Shown piece by piece: positions 1-8,142 of a stretch of 64,000 nucleotides of DNA. This DNA comes from Desulfosporosinus meridiei DSM 13257 (GTDB lineage Bacteria > Bacillota > Desulfitobacteriia > Desulfitobacteriales > Desulfitobacteriaceae). Location of the stretch: NCBI RefSeq assembly GCF_000231385.2, contig NC_018515.1:3678501-3742500 (forward strand), written 5' to 3'. A model generated the notes under the pieces. That model was not told the DNA's origin. It made no database searches and saw nothing but the letters and a program-made list of their open reading frames with translations. The position numbers were made by a program, and so were the translations under genes. Each line of letters starts with the position of its first letter. Within the stretch, counting starts at the first letter, position 1.

Positions 1-13
1 TATTGCTAGATCC

Positions 14-41
14 TTATAGCCATACTTATAGCCTTATAGCC
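14..41. repeat. Three short TTATAGCC direct repeats
   Basis: The octamer TTATAGCC occurs at 14-21, 26-33 and 34-41, the last copy touching the stop codon of the neighbouring Fe-S gene. It may be a small slipped duplication. No function is assigned. Confidence 0.4.
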
Positions 42-883
42 TATCTTTTTGGAATACTACTTTCGCAGGGAACCCTGACCTGACATTTCCCACAACCATA
101 TCTCGGTTGAAACATTTCCTTAGTTTTATTAACAAATTCCGAACATCTTAAATGATTTTTACCCGTCTCAAGGGATATAGCATTAGCCGGGCAATTTTTT
201 ACACAGGCACCACACATAGAACAATTTTCATAAATGTTATCTGATACACGAGTATCTGGCGATAACTCTAACTCTGTAACAATACTTCCTAACCTCCCAG
301 CAATTCCTTTTTCAGTTATAAACCCTTTAGAAAGTCCGAAAGTTCCGAGTCCACATACATAGGCAATATGTCGTTCAGACCAATTACTTGTATATACTGC
401 TCCCTCTCCACATGGAATAGATTTTAGAGCACTATTATTACCCACCTTTGCCCAAAACCTTTCATCCAGAGATGGTGAAAGACTTTTATAACCGGCTTTT
501 GTCAATACAGCACATATATGTTGACAGAGCTTTACAACAAACGCCTGGCCTTCTATTCTGCCATGCAGCCATTCCTCCGAGGGCCATACCCCTTCCCTGC
601 TGTTACCCTTCTTTACGACATCAGTAAAGGGTAAAAAAAAGGAAATCACTGTTTTAGCCTTCGGCAACCATTGTTTAGGTGCAAGGAAATGTGGTCCTAT
701 AACTGATGGTTCAGTCAATTTCTTAAAGTAAGGGTCAATAGCCGAACCAAAGGCAAATATCGGATTTTCAAAAATTCTCATGCCAACAACTGCTTCGCTT
801 AGCGCAATCCCCTCGGGTATTATATTTTGCTCAGACTCTTCCACAAAACTATTCGCTATTTTTAGTATTTCTATTTTATCCAA
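41..883 (-). CDS. 4Fe-4S protein, epoxyqueuosine reductase-like
   Basis: A 280-residue protein. The C-terminal part holds a ferredoxin-type motif CSMCGACVKNCP (about residues 225-236) followed by a second cysteine set ending in YGCGKCQVRVPC, the pattern of the '4Fe-4S double cluster' domain seen in QueG-like reductases. QueG itself is longer (about 380 residues) with a distinct corrinoid-binding N-terminal part, so this is a family member rather than a certain QueG. The start is a TTG 3-5 nt behind a strong GGAGG. It stands alone and is divergent from the padR gene. The exact substrate is unknown; an electron-transfer or reductase role is inferred. Confidence 0.75.
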   Translation of the reverse strand: MDKIEILKIANSFVEESEQNIIPEGIALSEAVVGMRIFENPIFAFGSAIDPYFKKLTEPSVIGPHFLAPKQWLPKAKTVISFFLPFTDVVKKGNSREGVWPSEEWLHGRIEGQAFVVKLCQHICAVLTKAGYKSLSPSLDERFWAKVGNNSALKSIPCGEGAVYTSNWSERHIAYVCGLGTFGLSKGFITEKGIAGRLGSIVTELELSPDTRVSDNIYENCSMCGACVKNCPANAISLETGKNHLRCSEFVNKTKEMFQPRYGCGKCQVRVPCESSIPKR

Positions 884-1061
884 CTACCTCCACCCCTTAT
901 ATCCCACTTAATACAAGAGCATCCTTTCTGCCCATTTTAATCCATATAGACGCTTCTTACAATAACTTCTCACTAATGTACTAAGAAGGCAAGAGGGCAT
1001 CGCCCCCGCCCAGCGACGAATTCTTATACCGTGTTTGAACAGATAGAACCCAAACTGAAGA

Positions 1062-1117
1062 TTGACACTTATATCGGCAGACGATATAATCTCAATAGGT
1101 AGTATCGGTAGCCGATA
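1062..1117 (+). promoter_or_regulatory. Consensus promoter with two PadR-type operators
   Basis: TTGACA at 1062-1067, a 17-nt spacer and TATAAT at 1085-1090 form a perfect sigma-A promoter. An inverted repeat ATATCG-N5-CGATAT (1071-1087) lies between the boxes and overlaps the -10. A second one, TATCGG-TAG-CCGATA (1103-1117), covers the transcription start region. This arrangement is what an autorepressed PadR operon would show. Confidence 0.8.
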
Positions 1118-1156
1118 TAGTAAAATTATTAAGTTTAGTTTAGGAGATCAAATAAT

Positions 1157-1483
1157 ATGCCTGAAAGTACAGAACGTGGTGCTCTTACAGAAGCTGTTTA
1201 CTATATCCTCTTGGCACTACATTCTCCCATGCATGGTTATGGGATTATGCAGTACGTCAAAGAACTTAGCAACGATCGCGTAAATCTTGGGCCAGGAACT
1301 CTCTATGGAGCTATCAATACACTAATCGAAAAGGGTTGGATTAAAGCCTTGTCAAGTCCCGGAAATAGTAGAAAAAAAGAATATGAAATTACTCTAAAGG
1401 GCAGGGAAACAGTGCTCTTGGAAATAGAACGTTTAGAGGAACTACTAGCCCATGGTAAAAAAATTGCTAGGAGGGATGCCTGA
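1157..1483 (+). CDS. PadR family transcriptional regulator
   Basis: A 108-residue winged-helix repressor of the short PadR-s2 type. The N-terminal part carries the family pattern (ALTEAVYYILLALHSPMHGY, residues 9-28) and the wing segment with LGPGTLYGAINTLIEKGWI. A C-terminal helix (ETVLLEIERLEELLA) would dimerise. An AGGAGA ribosome site precedes the ATG. The gene overlaps the next one at TGATG, so the two are translationally coupled. Two palindromic boxes lie in its own promoter, which indicates autorepression. PadR regulators usually answer to toxic small molecules or envelope stress; the ligand here cannot be read from sequence. Confidence 0.92.
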   Translation: MPESTERGALTEAVYYILLALHSPMHGYGIMQYVKELSNDRVNLGPGTLYGAINTLIEKGWIKALSSPGNSRKKEYEITLKGRETVLLEIERLEELLAHGKKIARRDA

Positions 1484-2037
1484 TGAAATACCGGACTTTT
1501 AAATTCTTTATCGACTTCGAAAAAGAAGAAAAATGGCTGAATCAAATGGCTGCTAGAGGTTATAATTTTATAGATTTCAGCCTTCCTGGCCGTTATCTAT
1601 TCGAGATAGGTAATCCTGGGGAGTACATCTATCGATTAGAATTACTGAAGCATCTGCCAACCGCCCCAGAGAGTAAAGACTATATCGAATTCCTGGAAGA
1701 TACCGGAGGCGAGTTAGTATCAACCTATTTTCGCTGGGCTTGGTTTCGCAGAAAATCAGCAGATGGCCCCTTTCACTTATTCACAGATTATTCCTCCCAA
1801 ATTAAACATTATCAACGAATTATTTGGTTTATTGGTATTGTTGGAATTATTAATCTTGTTATTGGTTTATATAATCTAGGCTATGGCCTTCTTCTAACAG
1901 GCCCAGATTACGGTATTTTCTTCAATGCCTATTTAGCCCCTATTAGCTTCTTAGTAGCTTTCTTCTGTCTTAAGGTCACAACATCCTATTATTTCAACCT
2001 AAAAAAGTTGCAGAGAGAAAGCCAAATTCACGAATGA
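1483..2037 (+). CDS. DUF2812 domain membrane protein
   Basis: A 184-residue protein beginning with the DUF2812 signature (MKYRTFKFFIDFEKEEKWLN; the EEKWLN and GYNFIDF segments are typical). The first ~105 residues are soluble. Two hydrophobic segments follow at about 112-133 and 140-165, so it is anchored in the membrane. PadR plus DUF2812 is a recurring pair in Firmicutes, and the one-base overlap with padR shows a single operon. Its biochemical role is not established; being the only co-transcribed gene, it is the likely effector controlled by the PadR switch. Its stop abuts the stop of the opposite-strand gene with no gap. Confidence 0.85.
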   Translation: MKYRTFKFFIDFEKEEKWLNQMAARGYNFIDFSLPGRYLFEIGNPGEYIYRLELLKHLPTAPESKDYIEFLEDTGGELVSTYFRWAWFRRKSADGPFHLFTDYSSQIKHYQRIIWFIGIVGIINLVIGLYNLGYGLLLTGPDYGIFFNAYLAPISFLVAFFCLKVTTSYYFNLKKLQRESQIHE

Positions 2038-2967
2038 TTAAGCCAAGAGATGGTATTGAGCTTCTTTCTCTTTAATCCGCCGATAGAGTTCTTCATTGAC
2101 AGGTGTGGAAACACCATATTTTTTTCCCAATTCTAATACTGCCCCGGAGAATAAATCTACCTCGCTGAAACGTTTAGCCTCCATATCTTGGCGCATTGAA
2201 GGTTTGCCTTCCGGGCACAGCGGATCTAAAACATTCAGCCAATACTTTAAATCCAGCTCAGTCAGATTAGTACCTTCCTTTTCTGACAGAACCATGACCT
2301 CCCTCATCGCTGCAATCATTGTATCTCTAGCCGCTCCTTCTTTTTGAATTTCCCCATAATTGCTCTCATAGACGGCAACTGTTTGGTTCACACCTACATT
2401 GAGCATGAATTTACCCCAGATTCGCTTATTCATATCCGTAACTGCTTCAAAAGGGACAGCCATGCTTTCAAAAAAGCGTGCAACTTCCCGAACCCGCTCT
2501 GAGATAAACCCTGGTTCTTGCTCACCAAAAACCAGCATCCCCATATGATCATAAGTTGCTCGATTCCCAACTTTAACAGCATCCATCCCTTGTGCTACAC
2601 AATAGAGTATTTTGTCTATTCCATAAGTCTGTCCAATAATCCGTTCACTTGTGATTCCATTCAGTGCGGATAAAATGATGGTATGTTCCCCTACCTGATT
2701 CTTGACTGCTTTAATAGCATCATTAAGTCCACTGTATTTAACTGCAAAAATAATAAGATCCGCTGGTTCTTCTACGTCTTCAGGGGCTAGATAATTGAAC
2801 TCGCAGCGCTCACCATTGCAAAAAACAGAATCGCTTTGATAACGTCGGATTCTTTCTTGATCAGCAATAATTCTCAAATCTCCTTTGGGCATTCTTTTAG
2901 TCAAATGATGGCCATATAAAATCCCTAATGCCCCTAAGCCAATAATGCATACTTTCTTTATCGCCAT
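2038..2967 (-). CDS. Ketopantoate reductase family protein (PanE/ApbA)
   Basis: A 309-residue NADPH-dependent 2-dehydropantoate 2-reductase-like protein. A Rossmann nucleotide motif GLGALGILYG (residues 10-19) starts the N-terminal domain, and the ApbA C-terminal helical domain follows, with KRIWGKFMLNVGVNQ (about 180-194) carrying the catalytic Lys/Asn region. PanE makes pantoate for coenzyme A. Many paralogs act on other 2-oxoacids, and there is no pan gene next to this one, so the family call is firmer than the pathway. It is preceded by an AAGG-type ribosome site and transcribed alone. Confidence 0.85.
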   Translation of the reverse strand: MAIKKVCIIGLGALGILYGHHLTKRMPKGDLRIIADQERIRRYQSDSVFCNGERCEFNYLAPEDVEEPADLIIFAVKYSGLNDAIKAVKNQVGEHTIILSALNGITSERIIGQTYGIDKILYCVAQGMDAVKVGNRATYDHMGMLVFGEQEPGFISERVREVARFFESMAVPFEAVTDMNKRIWGKFMLNVGVNQTVAVYESNYGEIQKEGAARDTMIAAMREVMVLSEKEGTNLTELDLKYWLNVLDPLCPEGKPSMRQDMEAKRFSEVDLFSGAVLELGKKYGVSTPVNEELYRRIKEKEAQYHLLA

Positions 2968-3268
2968 AATACCTTTACCTTTCTAACATTTTTAATGACC
3001 TCAATAATATTAGCGTGCCTACATCCGTTCGAATTGCCGTCTTCTTAATGCTTATCATTATTTTAAATTGATATATTTGCTGTTATATTTACTTGACAAC
3101 ACTATACCTTTTTCATATAGCATTGACAACGATTAGGCTTATTTAGAAGATATCTCAGACCTATTCTTAAGACTGTCGTTGATACTTAAAACACCCTTGA
3201 CAAGTCAGAAACTTGCCAAGGGTGTCTATATAAGAAAAATTTCCCAGTGACATAGATATAGTAGGGAA
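2968..3268. other. Intergenic region with a strong unassigned promoter
   Basis: No gene is seen in these ~300 bases. On the + strand TTGACA (3093-3098), 17 nt and TATAGC (3116-3121) form a near-consensus promoter that points at no open frame; a transcript from it would run into the hairpin at 3191-3225. A short untranslated RNA is possible but unproven. Confidence 0.35.
3186..3226 (-). terminator. Intrinsic terminator of the ABC-F gene
   Basis: Arms 3191-3205 and 3211-3225 pair over 15 bp with one mismatch. On the minus strand the hairpin is followed by TTTTAAG. It sits 40 nt past the ABC-F stop codon. Confidence 0.65.
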
Positions 3269-4747
3269 TCAGATAGTTACAATCTTTGTCGCGATATTCC
3301 CGCTAAATGTCTTATCGTGCTCCACAAACAAAATAGTCGGTTGGTATTCAAGCAACAGTTCTTCGATCTGTATACGAGAAATTACATCTATAAAGTTGAG
3401 GGGTTCATCCCATATATATAAATGTGCTTGTTCACAGAGGCTTTTGGCAATCAGCACTTTTTTCTTTTGACCGCCGCTAAACGTTGACATATCCTTTTCA
3501 AATTGAATTCTGGAAAAGGCCAGCTTTCTCAAAATGGATTTAAAAAGGCTTTCATTAATGGCGTTATCTTTGGCATAGTCTGTCAAATTACCCTGTAGAT
3601 GGGAAGTATCCTGTGAAACTGAGGATATTTTAAGCTGACTCCCTTTCCTAAAGGTGCCTGTATAGTTTATAGCCTCGCCACAAATAAGCTTAAGAATACT
3701 TGATTTTCCCGAGCCATTTTTACCGATCAGGGCTATTCGGTCACCTTGCTCGATCGTAAAGCTTATATTGTTACAAATCATTGTTTCTCCATAAGAAATT
3801 GAAACCGCTTCAAGTTCGACAAGTTTATTCTTATGATAAGCAAGTTGAGAAATCTTCAAACTATCCGCTTCTTCAATATTTTTAAGGAGTTTAGACTTTT
3901 CATCAATGGCTGATTGCTGCCTGCTTTCGATTGACTTGGAGCGTTTCATCATTTTAGCAGCCTTATGACCAACGTAACCCTTATCCAGCTTTGACCCGGA
4001 ATTTGTTGTGCCATTTTTAGTCTTTTCCACTTCCAGTGACCAGTTGTTCGTTCGTTTGGCCGAATTCGATAAGCGATTAATATCTTTTTTAAGCTTTTCA
4101 TTTTCGGCAAGTTCAAAACTATCCTGCCTCTTTTTATTGTTCCACCAGCTTGAAAAGTTACCTTTTTGAATTTCGATATTCGTCTTATTAATTGAGAGAA
4201 TATGGTCAACACAGTTATCCAGGAATGCCCTGTCGTGAGATACCAGTATAAAGCCACTTTTTGTCTTGAGGTAGTCGCTGACAAGTTTTCTGGCAGTCAT
4301 ATCCAGGTGATTAGTAGGCTCATCAATCAATAGAAAATTATTCTCCTTGAGAAACAAAGTAGCAAGCAACACCTTCGTTTGTTCACCCAGGGATAAGGAC
4401 GCAAAAGGACGATATAAAACCTCCTCTGAAACTTCAAGCAATGAAAGCTCCCGCATCAGTTTCCAGTGCAGGTAGTCGGGAAAAATGTCACTGATTACTT
4501 CAAGGGTATTTATTCCCTTGTTTTCAACATGAAAAGGAAAATATGCAAAGCTGACATGTGCCGATATTTTACCTCTGTATTCATAGTCTCCAAGCAACAA
4601 CTTAAGAAATGTGGTCTTACCTCTGCCATTTCTTCCGGTAAACCCTAGTTTCCAATCCGTGTCTATTTGAAAGCTCACATTTTCAAAAATGTTATCGTAG
4701 CTCCCATCATAAGCAAAAGTCAGATTTGTTACATTTATTAATGACAT
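3269..4747 (-). CDS. Lsa/CplR-type ABC-F ribosome-protection ATPase
   Basis: A 492-residue soluble protein with two ABC ATPase domains and no membrane part. Domain 1: Walker A GRNGRGKTT, signature LSLGEQTK, Walker B FLLIDEPTNHLD. Domain 2: Walker A GKNGSGKSS, signature FSGGQKKK, Walker B LYIWDEPLNFID. A charged inter-domain linker holds the drug-displacing tip. The MSLINVTNLTF start and the DEPLNFID variant are typical of the antibiotic-resistance ABC-F group (Lsa, Vga, CplR), which dislodges lincosamides, pleuromutilins and streptogramin A from ribosomes. The chosen ATG follows AGGAGG by 8 nt; an upstream in-frame ATG would extend the protein by 15 residues across the terminator and is unlikely. 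The drug spectrum is inferred from the family. Confidence 0.88.
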   Translation of the reverse strand: MSLINVTNLTFAYDGSYDNIFENVSFQIDTDWKLGFTGRNGRGKTTFLKLLLGDYEYRGKISAHVSFAYFPFHVENKGINTLEVISDIFPDYLHWKLMRELSLLEVSEEVLYRPFASLSLGEQTKVLLATLFLKENNFLLIDEPTNHLDMTARKLVSDYLKTKSGFILVSHDRAFLDNCVDHILSINKTNIEIQKGNFSSWWNNKKRQDSFELAENEKLKKDINRLSNSAKRTNNWSLEVEKTKNGTTNSGSKLDKGYVGHKAAKMMKRSKSIESRQQSAIDEKSKLLKNIEEADSLKISQLAYHKNKLVELEAVSISYGETMICNNISFTIEQGDRIALIGKNGSGKSSILKLICGEAINYTGTFRKGSQLKISSVSQDTSHLQGNLTDYAKDNAINESLFKSILRKLAFSRIQFEKDMSTFSGGQKKKVLIAKSLCEQAHLYIWDEPLNFIDVISRIQIEELLLEYQPTILFVEHDKTFSGNIATKIVTI

Positions 4748-4765
4748 AATTTTGTCCTCCTGTGC

Positions 4766-4801
4766 GAAAAAATAAGAACTGCAAGAAAGCACTTCTTACA
4801 G
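4766..4801 (-). terminator. Attenuator hairpin in the ABC-F leader
   Basis: On the minus strand, nine paired bases (CTGTAAGAA with TTCTTGCAG, one G·U) close a 5-nt loop at 4788-4792, then T-rich sequence ending in six T. It lies between the leader and the ribosome site of the ABC-F gene. Inducible ABC-F genes are commonly controlled by such conditional terminators. Confidence 0.7.
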
Positions 4802-4872
4802 CTCTTAAATACACAGCTAAGCCAGACCCCTATCAGGGATATGGTAAGGATGTATCCTTTGAGTGAAAAGAA

Positions 4873-4926
4873 TTAGTAACTTTCTTGCCTAAGCACAACA
4901 AAACAAGCCGTTTTGCGACTGTCCAT
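4873..4926 (-). CDS. Possible leader peptide 2 of the ABC-F gene
   Basis: ATG at 4926 opens a 17-residue frame, MDSRKTACFVVLRQESY. It has no good ribosome site, so translation is uncertain. The RNA over it can fold (CAAAAC pairing with GTTTTG). It is listed as a candidate sensor peptide only. Confidence 0.3.
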   Translation of the reverse strand: MDSRKTACFVVLRQESY

Positions 4927-4939
4927 ATTATGCTTGTAT

Positions 4940-4960
4940 TTAGCAAGAAAAATTACGCAT
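4940..4960 (-). CDS. Possible leader peptide 1 of the ABC-F gene
   Basis: A six-codon frame, MRNFSC, follows a GGAG about 10 nt upstream. Very short upstream frames in which a drug-stalled ribosome changes leader folding are known for ABC-F resistance genes. The position between a candidate promoter (TATAGT near 5000) and the attenuator fits that role. Confidence 0.4.
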   Translation of the reverse strand: MRNFSC

Positions 4961-5063
4961 CTTTCCATCTCCAATCTCTAGTTGATTTTTTCATTTTACT
5001 ATACACCCTAAAAAAATACAACTGTAACGTAGGGAGCTTACTCCTCATATAGGAAACCACATT

Positions 5064-5612
5064 TTAAAGCAATGCAGATTTTTGTAAGGAGCCATAGACA
5101 CTCTTTGTCAGGATGCCTGCAGCAATCGTTCCAACGCAGGCGGTTAGGCAGGAGGATAAAAGTGCAATCTTCCAGTCAAGATGAAAGACATAGATTAATC
5201 CTACCATAACGCAAAGGTTGCCGGAAACAGCAGTCCCGAGCATTGCCAATATGTGGTGGCCTAATTTATCCATGGATAATCTTCCCGAAATTAATGTGTA
5301 GACAACGGATCCGATAACATTGGCGAATAGGAAGAAAAAGCCCAGGGGCGAATAGCCCGTTGCCATGGCTACTACTGCTTCCACTACTCCAGCGATAATA
5401 CCCGCCGGTTGTTTGTACATTAAGACAATCAGACCTGTAAAGAATGCCCAGCAGGTGCCATTAAGTAGTAAGAGGGTTGGATCCAATATTGCGTCAATAC
5501 GTCCTGTAACCTGCATCATGATCAACATGACGATTCCTATGATGACTGAGCCTACAAGTGCCTTTGTGTCAGTTCTGATTAATTTTTCATTCATTTGTAA
5601 CTTTTCATTCAT
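5064..5612 (-). CDS. ECF transporter substrate-binding (S) component
   Basis: A 182-residue, very hydrophobic protein with about five or six membrane segments, resembling the YkoE-like S-component group. It is the last gene of an operon that also encodes the T and ATPase units, so the complete group II-like ECF importer is present. A cobalamin riboswitch heads the operon, so the substrate is most likely cobalamin, a corrinoid or a B12 precursor, although YkoE itself is tied to thiamin precursors. The start follows GGGGGAG by about 7 nt; a second in-frame ATG lies six codons in. Substrate assignment is inference from the riboswitch. Confidence 0.8.
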   Translation of the reverse strand: MNEKLQMNEKLIRTDTKALVGSVIIGIVMLIMMQVTGRIDAILDPTLLLLNGTCWAFFTGLIVLMYKQPAGIIAGVVEAVVAMATGYSPLGFFFLFANVIGSVVYTLISGRLSMDKLGHHILAMLGTAVSGNLCVMVGLIYVFHLDWKIALLSSCLTACVGTIAAGILTKSVYGSLQKSALL

Positions 5613-5640
5613 TTTATTCTCCCCCTAAAATTATTCTAAA

Positions 5641-6375
5641 TTATATTAATGATATCTTGCTTGTCAGGCTGACGATTATTACTATTAACATCCCAGAAAT
5701 TAAAATAACATCGTAGGTTTTAAGCTCCAGACTTGAGGTAAACGTGCGGGTTTTAGTTCGTCCGTAGCCTCTTAACTCCATGGCCAAGGCAGTTTCAGTG
5801 GCGCGTCGAACTGAGCGGTATAAAAATGGCAGAAAGGTTGGAAAAATACCTTTGAGATTGTCCCATGCACTTTCCATTTTGAGACCCCGAGCACGTTGGC
5901 TATCAATTATTGATATATATTCAGCTTTCATGAGTGGAAGGAATCGGGCACTCAGTCCTACCAACATAGCAAATCGGTAAGGGATCTTAAATTTTATCAG
6001 CATCAAGGTAAACTCTTGGGGTGAGGAAGATGTGAAAAAATGCATACTTGCCAAAACAATAATGCTAGCCTTGAGTATACCGGTGATTGCTAGTGGCAGG
6101 GCTTGACTGTATATTTTCAGAATGCCCCATTGGTAGATTAGAACGCCTTCTCGGCAGAAGATCAGCTGTACGACCAATATCTGAAGTCCTAAAAGCAATA
6201 AAATCACAATCATGGCTTTATACCGCTTTAAGGAACCCATCCAGACTAGCGAGGCCATAACCTCCACTAATAAAACAATACTTAACTGAACAGCAGTCCC
6301 ACTAATCAGTGAAAAATTGATCATCAGAACATACCAGGCCAGCTTAGTTCTGGGATCAAGCTTGGAGAGACCCAT
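5641..6375 (-). CDS. ECF transporter transmembrane (T) component
   Basis: A 244-residue EcfT/CbiQ-family membrane protein. It carries the two coupling-helix signatures of the family, RARGL (in DSQRARGLKM, about residues 160-169) and the later ELRGYGRTKTRT. About five transmembrane segments surround them. EcfT links the ATPase to the S component. Its start overlaps the ATPase gene by 20 nt, and 28 nt separate its stop from the S gene, so all three are co-transcribed. Confidence 0.9.
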   Translation of the reverse strand: MGLSKLDPRTKLAWYVLMINFSLISGTAVQLSIVLLVEVMASLVWMGSLKRYKAMIVILLLLGLQILVVQLIFCREGVLIYQWGILKIYSQALPLAITGILKASIIVLASMHFFTSSSPQEFTLMLIKFKIPYRFAMLVGLSARFLPLMKAEYISIIDSQRARGLKMESAWDNLKGIFPTFLPFLYRSVRRATETALAMELRGYGRTKTRTFTSSLELKTYDVILISGMLIVIIVSLTSKISLI

Positions 6376-7894
6376 CTTCCACCTCCCTGAAAGAAATAGG
6401 GTTATGAAAATTCAAACCAATGGCTTTAAGTGTATCAAGATGTTGATCGAGATCTCTTCTCGATATATCAAGTTGAATACGATTTTTATGCAGGGCGACT
6501 AGCCTGTTGGAATAGTCTTTTGCCATGGTCAAGTCGTGGGATATAAGTAGGATTGTGTGACCATTTTTTGATAAGTGACGGAGTTTGTCCATGATCATAT
6601 ACCCTTGGTTTTCGTCAAGACCTGAAGTTGGTTCGTCGGCAATAATGAACTCTGGATCACTGACGAGGATGGAGGCCAATGCTAAAAGCTGGCGCTGACC
6701 ACGGCTTAAGCGATGAGGGTGTATATTCTTATAATCCAGTAGTCCCACAAACTTGAGAGACTCATCAATCTTTTGTCCGATTACTTCATTTTGTTCCCCC
6801 CTTAACTTCAGAGAAAATCCAACTTCTTCTTCTACGGTGCTTGCAAAGATCTGATAGTCAGGGTTTTGAAACAGAAATCCCACCTGGGAACGGATCTCTG
6901 CCAGTTTCCCTTTATTCAAAGGCTGGTCAAACACTTTAATTTCGCCTTTTGAGGGCTTCAGTAGACCGATAATCAGCTTAGCCAAGGTCGATTTTCCGGA
7001 ACCATTTAAACCAATAACTGATAAAAAATCGCCCTTATAGATTTCTAAATTAATATCTTCACAACCTAGTAAATTGTTTTTGTATAGGTAGGTGACATTC
7101 GAAATTTTTGCAATAATTTCATTGGGCCTACTTTGATCCTTGTTGGAGGAGGAGAGGTGTTTTATCCTTCCTCTTCGATGCTTCATTTGCTCCATGTAGT
7201 ATGCTTCTGGTAAATACTCTTTAACAATTTCACCTGCTCGAATATAGAGGACTCTGTTGGCATAGTTGAGGACTTCTTCAATTCGATCCATGACTAAAAC
7301 AATGGTTAAATTCTGAGTTTTATTCAACTGACCTAACCGCTTATAAAGGTCATTGCGGCCTTGTGGATCAAGTTCAGCCGTCGGCTGGTCTAGAATTAGA
7401 ATAGGGGCATTGAGGGCTAAAACACCAGCCAGAACGACTCGTTGGGCTTGACCACCTGAAAGAGCAGCCGTTTGTCGGCTTTCATAGCCCGTTAAACCGA
7501 CAAGTTGCAAGGCGGTTTTAACCCTCTGATCCATTTGCTCTAAGGGGATTTCCAGATTGCCGAGGCCAAATGCAATATCCTCGTAGACATCCAAACTAAT
7601 AATTTGATTTTGGGGCTCCTGCATCATGTATCCCACATAATTCGACATTCTATTAAGAGGAATATTCTTAATATCTTGCCCCATGATTGTGACTTTTCCC
7701 GTTAAGTCCGCGTCATGATAGTGAGGGATTGCGCCTGTTATAGTATGTAGTAAAATGGATTTTCCAGAAGCTACTCCTCCGGTAATGACGATGAAATCTC
7801 CCCTAACAATCTCAAAATCGATGTTTTTTAGTGCTGGTTTTTCTTCATGCGGAAAGACTAGTTTTTCAATTTTAATCTTAGCAATCGTTTCCAT
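6356..7894 (-). CDS. ECF transporter ATPase, two fused domains (EcfAA')
   Basis: A 512-residue protein with two ABC domains in one chain. Domain 1 (about residues 5-235): Walker A GGVASGKS, signature LSGGQAQRV, Walker B ILILDQPTAELD. Domain 2 (about 262-490): Walker A GLNGSGKS, signature LSRGQRQLL, Walker B FIIADEPTSGLD. Domain 1 has Gln where the catalytic Glu normally follows the Walker B Asp, so the two ATP sites should not be equal. It is the first gene of the operon after the B12 riboswitch, with an AGGAG site before the ATG. It powers the T/S pair encoded downstream. Confidence 0.9.
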   Translation of the reverse strand: METIAKIKIEKLVFPHEEKPALKNIDFEIVRGDFIVITGGVASGKSILLHTITGAIPHYHDADLTGKVTIMGQDIKNIPLNRMSNYVGYMMQEPQNQIISLDVYEDIAFGLGNLEIPLEQMDQRVKTALQLVGLTGYESRQTAALSGGQAQRVVLAGVLALNAPILILDQPTAELDPQGRNDLYKRLGQLNKTQNLTIVLVMDRIEEVLNYANRVLYIRAGEIVKEYLPEAYYMEQMKHRRGRIKHLSSSNKDQSRPNEIIAKISNVTYLYKNNLLGCEDINLEIYKGDFLSVIGLNGSGKSTLAKLIIGLLKPSKGEIKVFDQPLNKGKLAEIRSQVGFLFQNPDYQIFASTVEEEVGFSLKLRGEQNEVIGQKIDESLKFVGLLDYKNIHPHRLSRGQRQLLALASILVSDPEFIIADEPTSGLDENQGYMIMDKLRHLSKNGHTILLISHDLTMAKDYSNRLVALHKNRIQLDISRRDLDQHLDTLKAIGLNFHNPISFREVEDGSLQA

Positions 7895-7916
7895 GACATC
7901 TCCTAAAGTTTGAATT

Positions 7917-7947
7917 AAAAAAAGTCCCAGCTTAATAAGCTAGAACT
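7917..7947 (-). terminator. Riboswitch-controlled terminator
   Basis: On the minus strand an 11-bp stem (7937-7947 with 7923-7933, three G·U pairs) closes a 3-nt loop and is followed by seven T. It sits between the B12 aptamer and the ATPase gene, so cobalamin binding probably ends transcription here. Confidence 0.85.
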
Positions 7948-7973
7948 TTACCTTTGTCCTTTTGCAATATTTC

Positions 7974-8120
7974 ATAGGCAGGTTTCCTGACTTATAGACT
8001 AGAATGTACGCCTTCCCAGTTACCCAGTGGCAAATGTACATTTTCAACATCTACTTACAGTGGTGGGTCCGTCCAGGATTATTAACCTGGTTCCCTATTA
8101 TCCCTTGCGGGCACCTATTC
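7974..8120 (-). ncRNA. Cobalamin (B12) riboswitch
   Basis: Read on the minus strand, the aptamer shows the conserved core in order: GTGCCCGCAAGGG near 8102-8114, a CGGACCCACCACTGTAA segment, GCCACTG (8025-8031), GGGAAGGC (8010-8017) and the B12 box AAGTCAGGAAACCTGCC (7977-7993). A promoter lies upstream and an intrinsic terminator downstream. It controls the three-gene ECF transporter operon, presumably shutting it off when cobalamin is plentiful. Confidence 0.93.
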
Positions 8121-8142
8121 AATAATGTATTCTATTAGACTT

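Noticed and set aside
1303-1545. Minus-strand open frame over padR
   Set aside because: It lies opposite a clear PadR gene, has no ribosome site and shows low-complexity Phe/Ser-rich composition.
3949-4284. 111-residue minus-strand frame inside the ABC-F gene
   Set aside because: Shadow in another frame of a gene with complete ATPase motifs; no start signal.
4953-4994. 13-residue frame at the start of the ABC-F leader
   Set aside because: Its ATG would coincide with the predicted transcription start, so it could only be leaderless; MRNFSC downstream has a better ribosome site.
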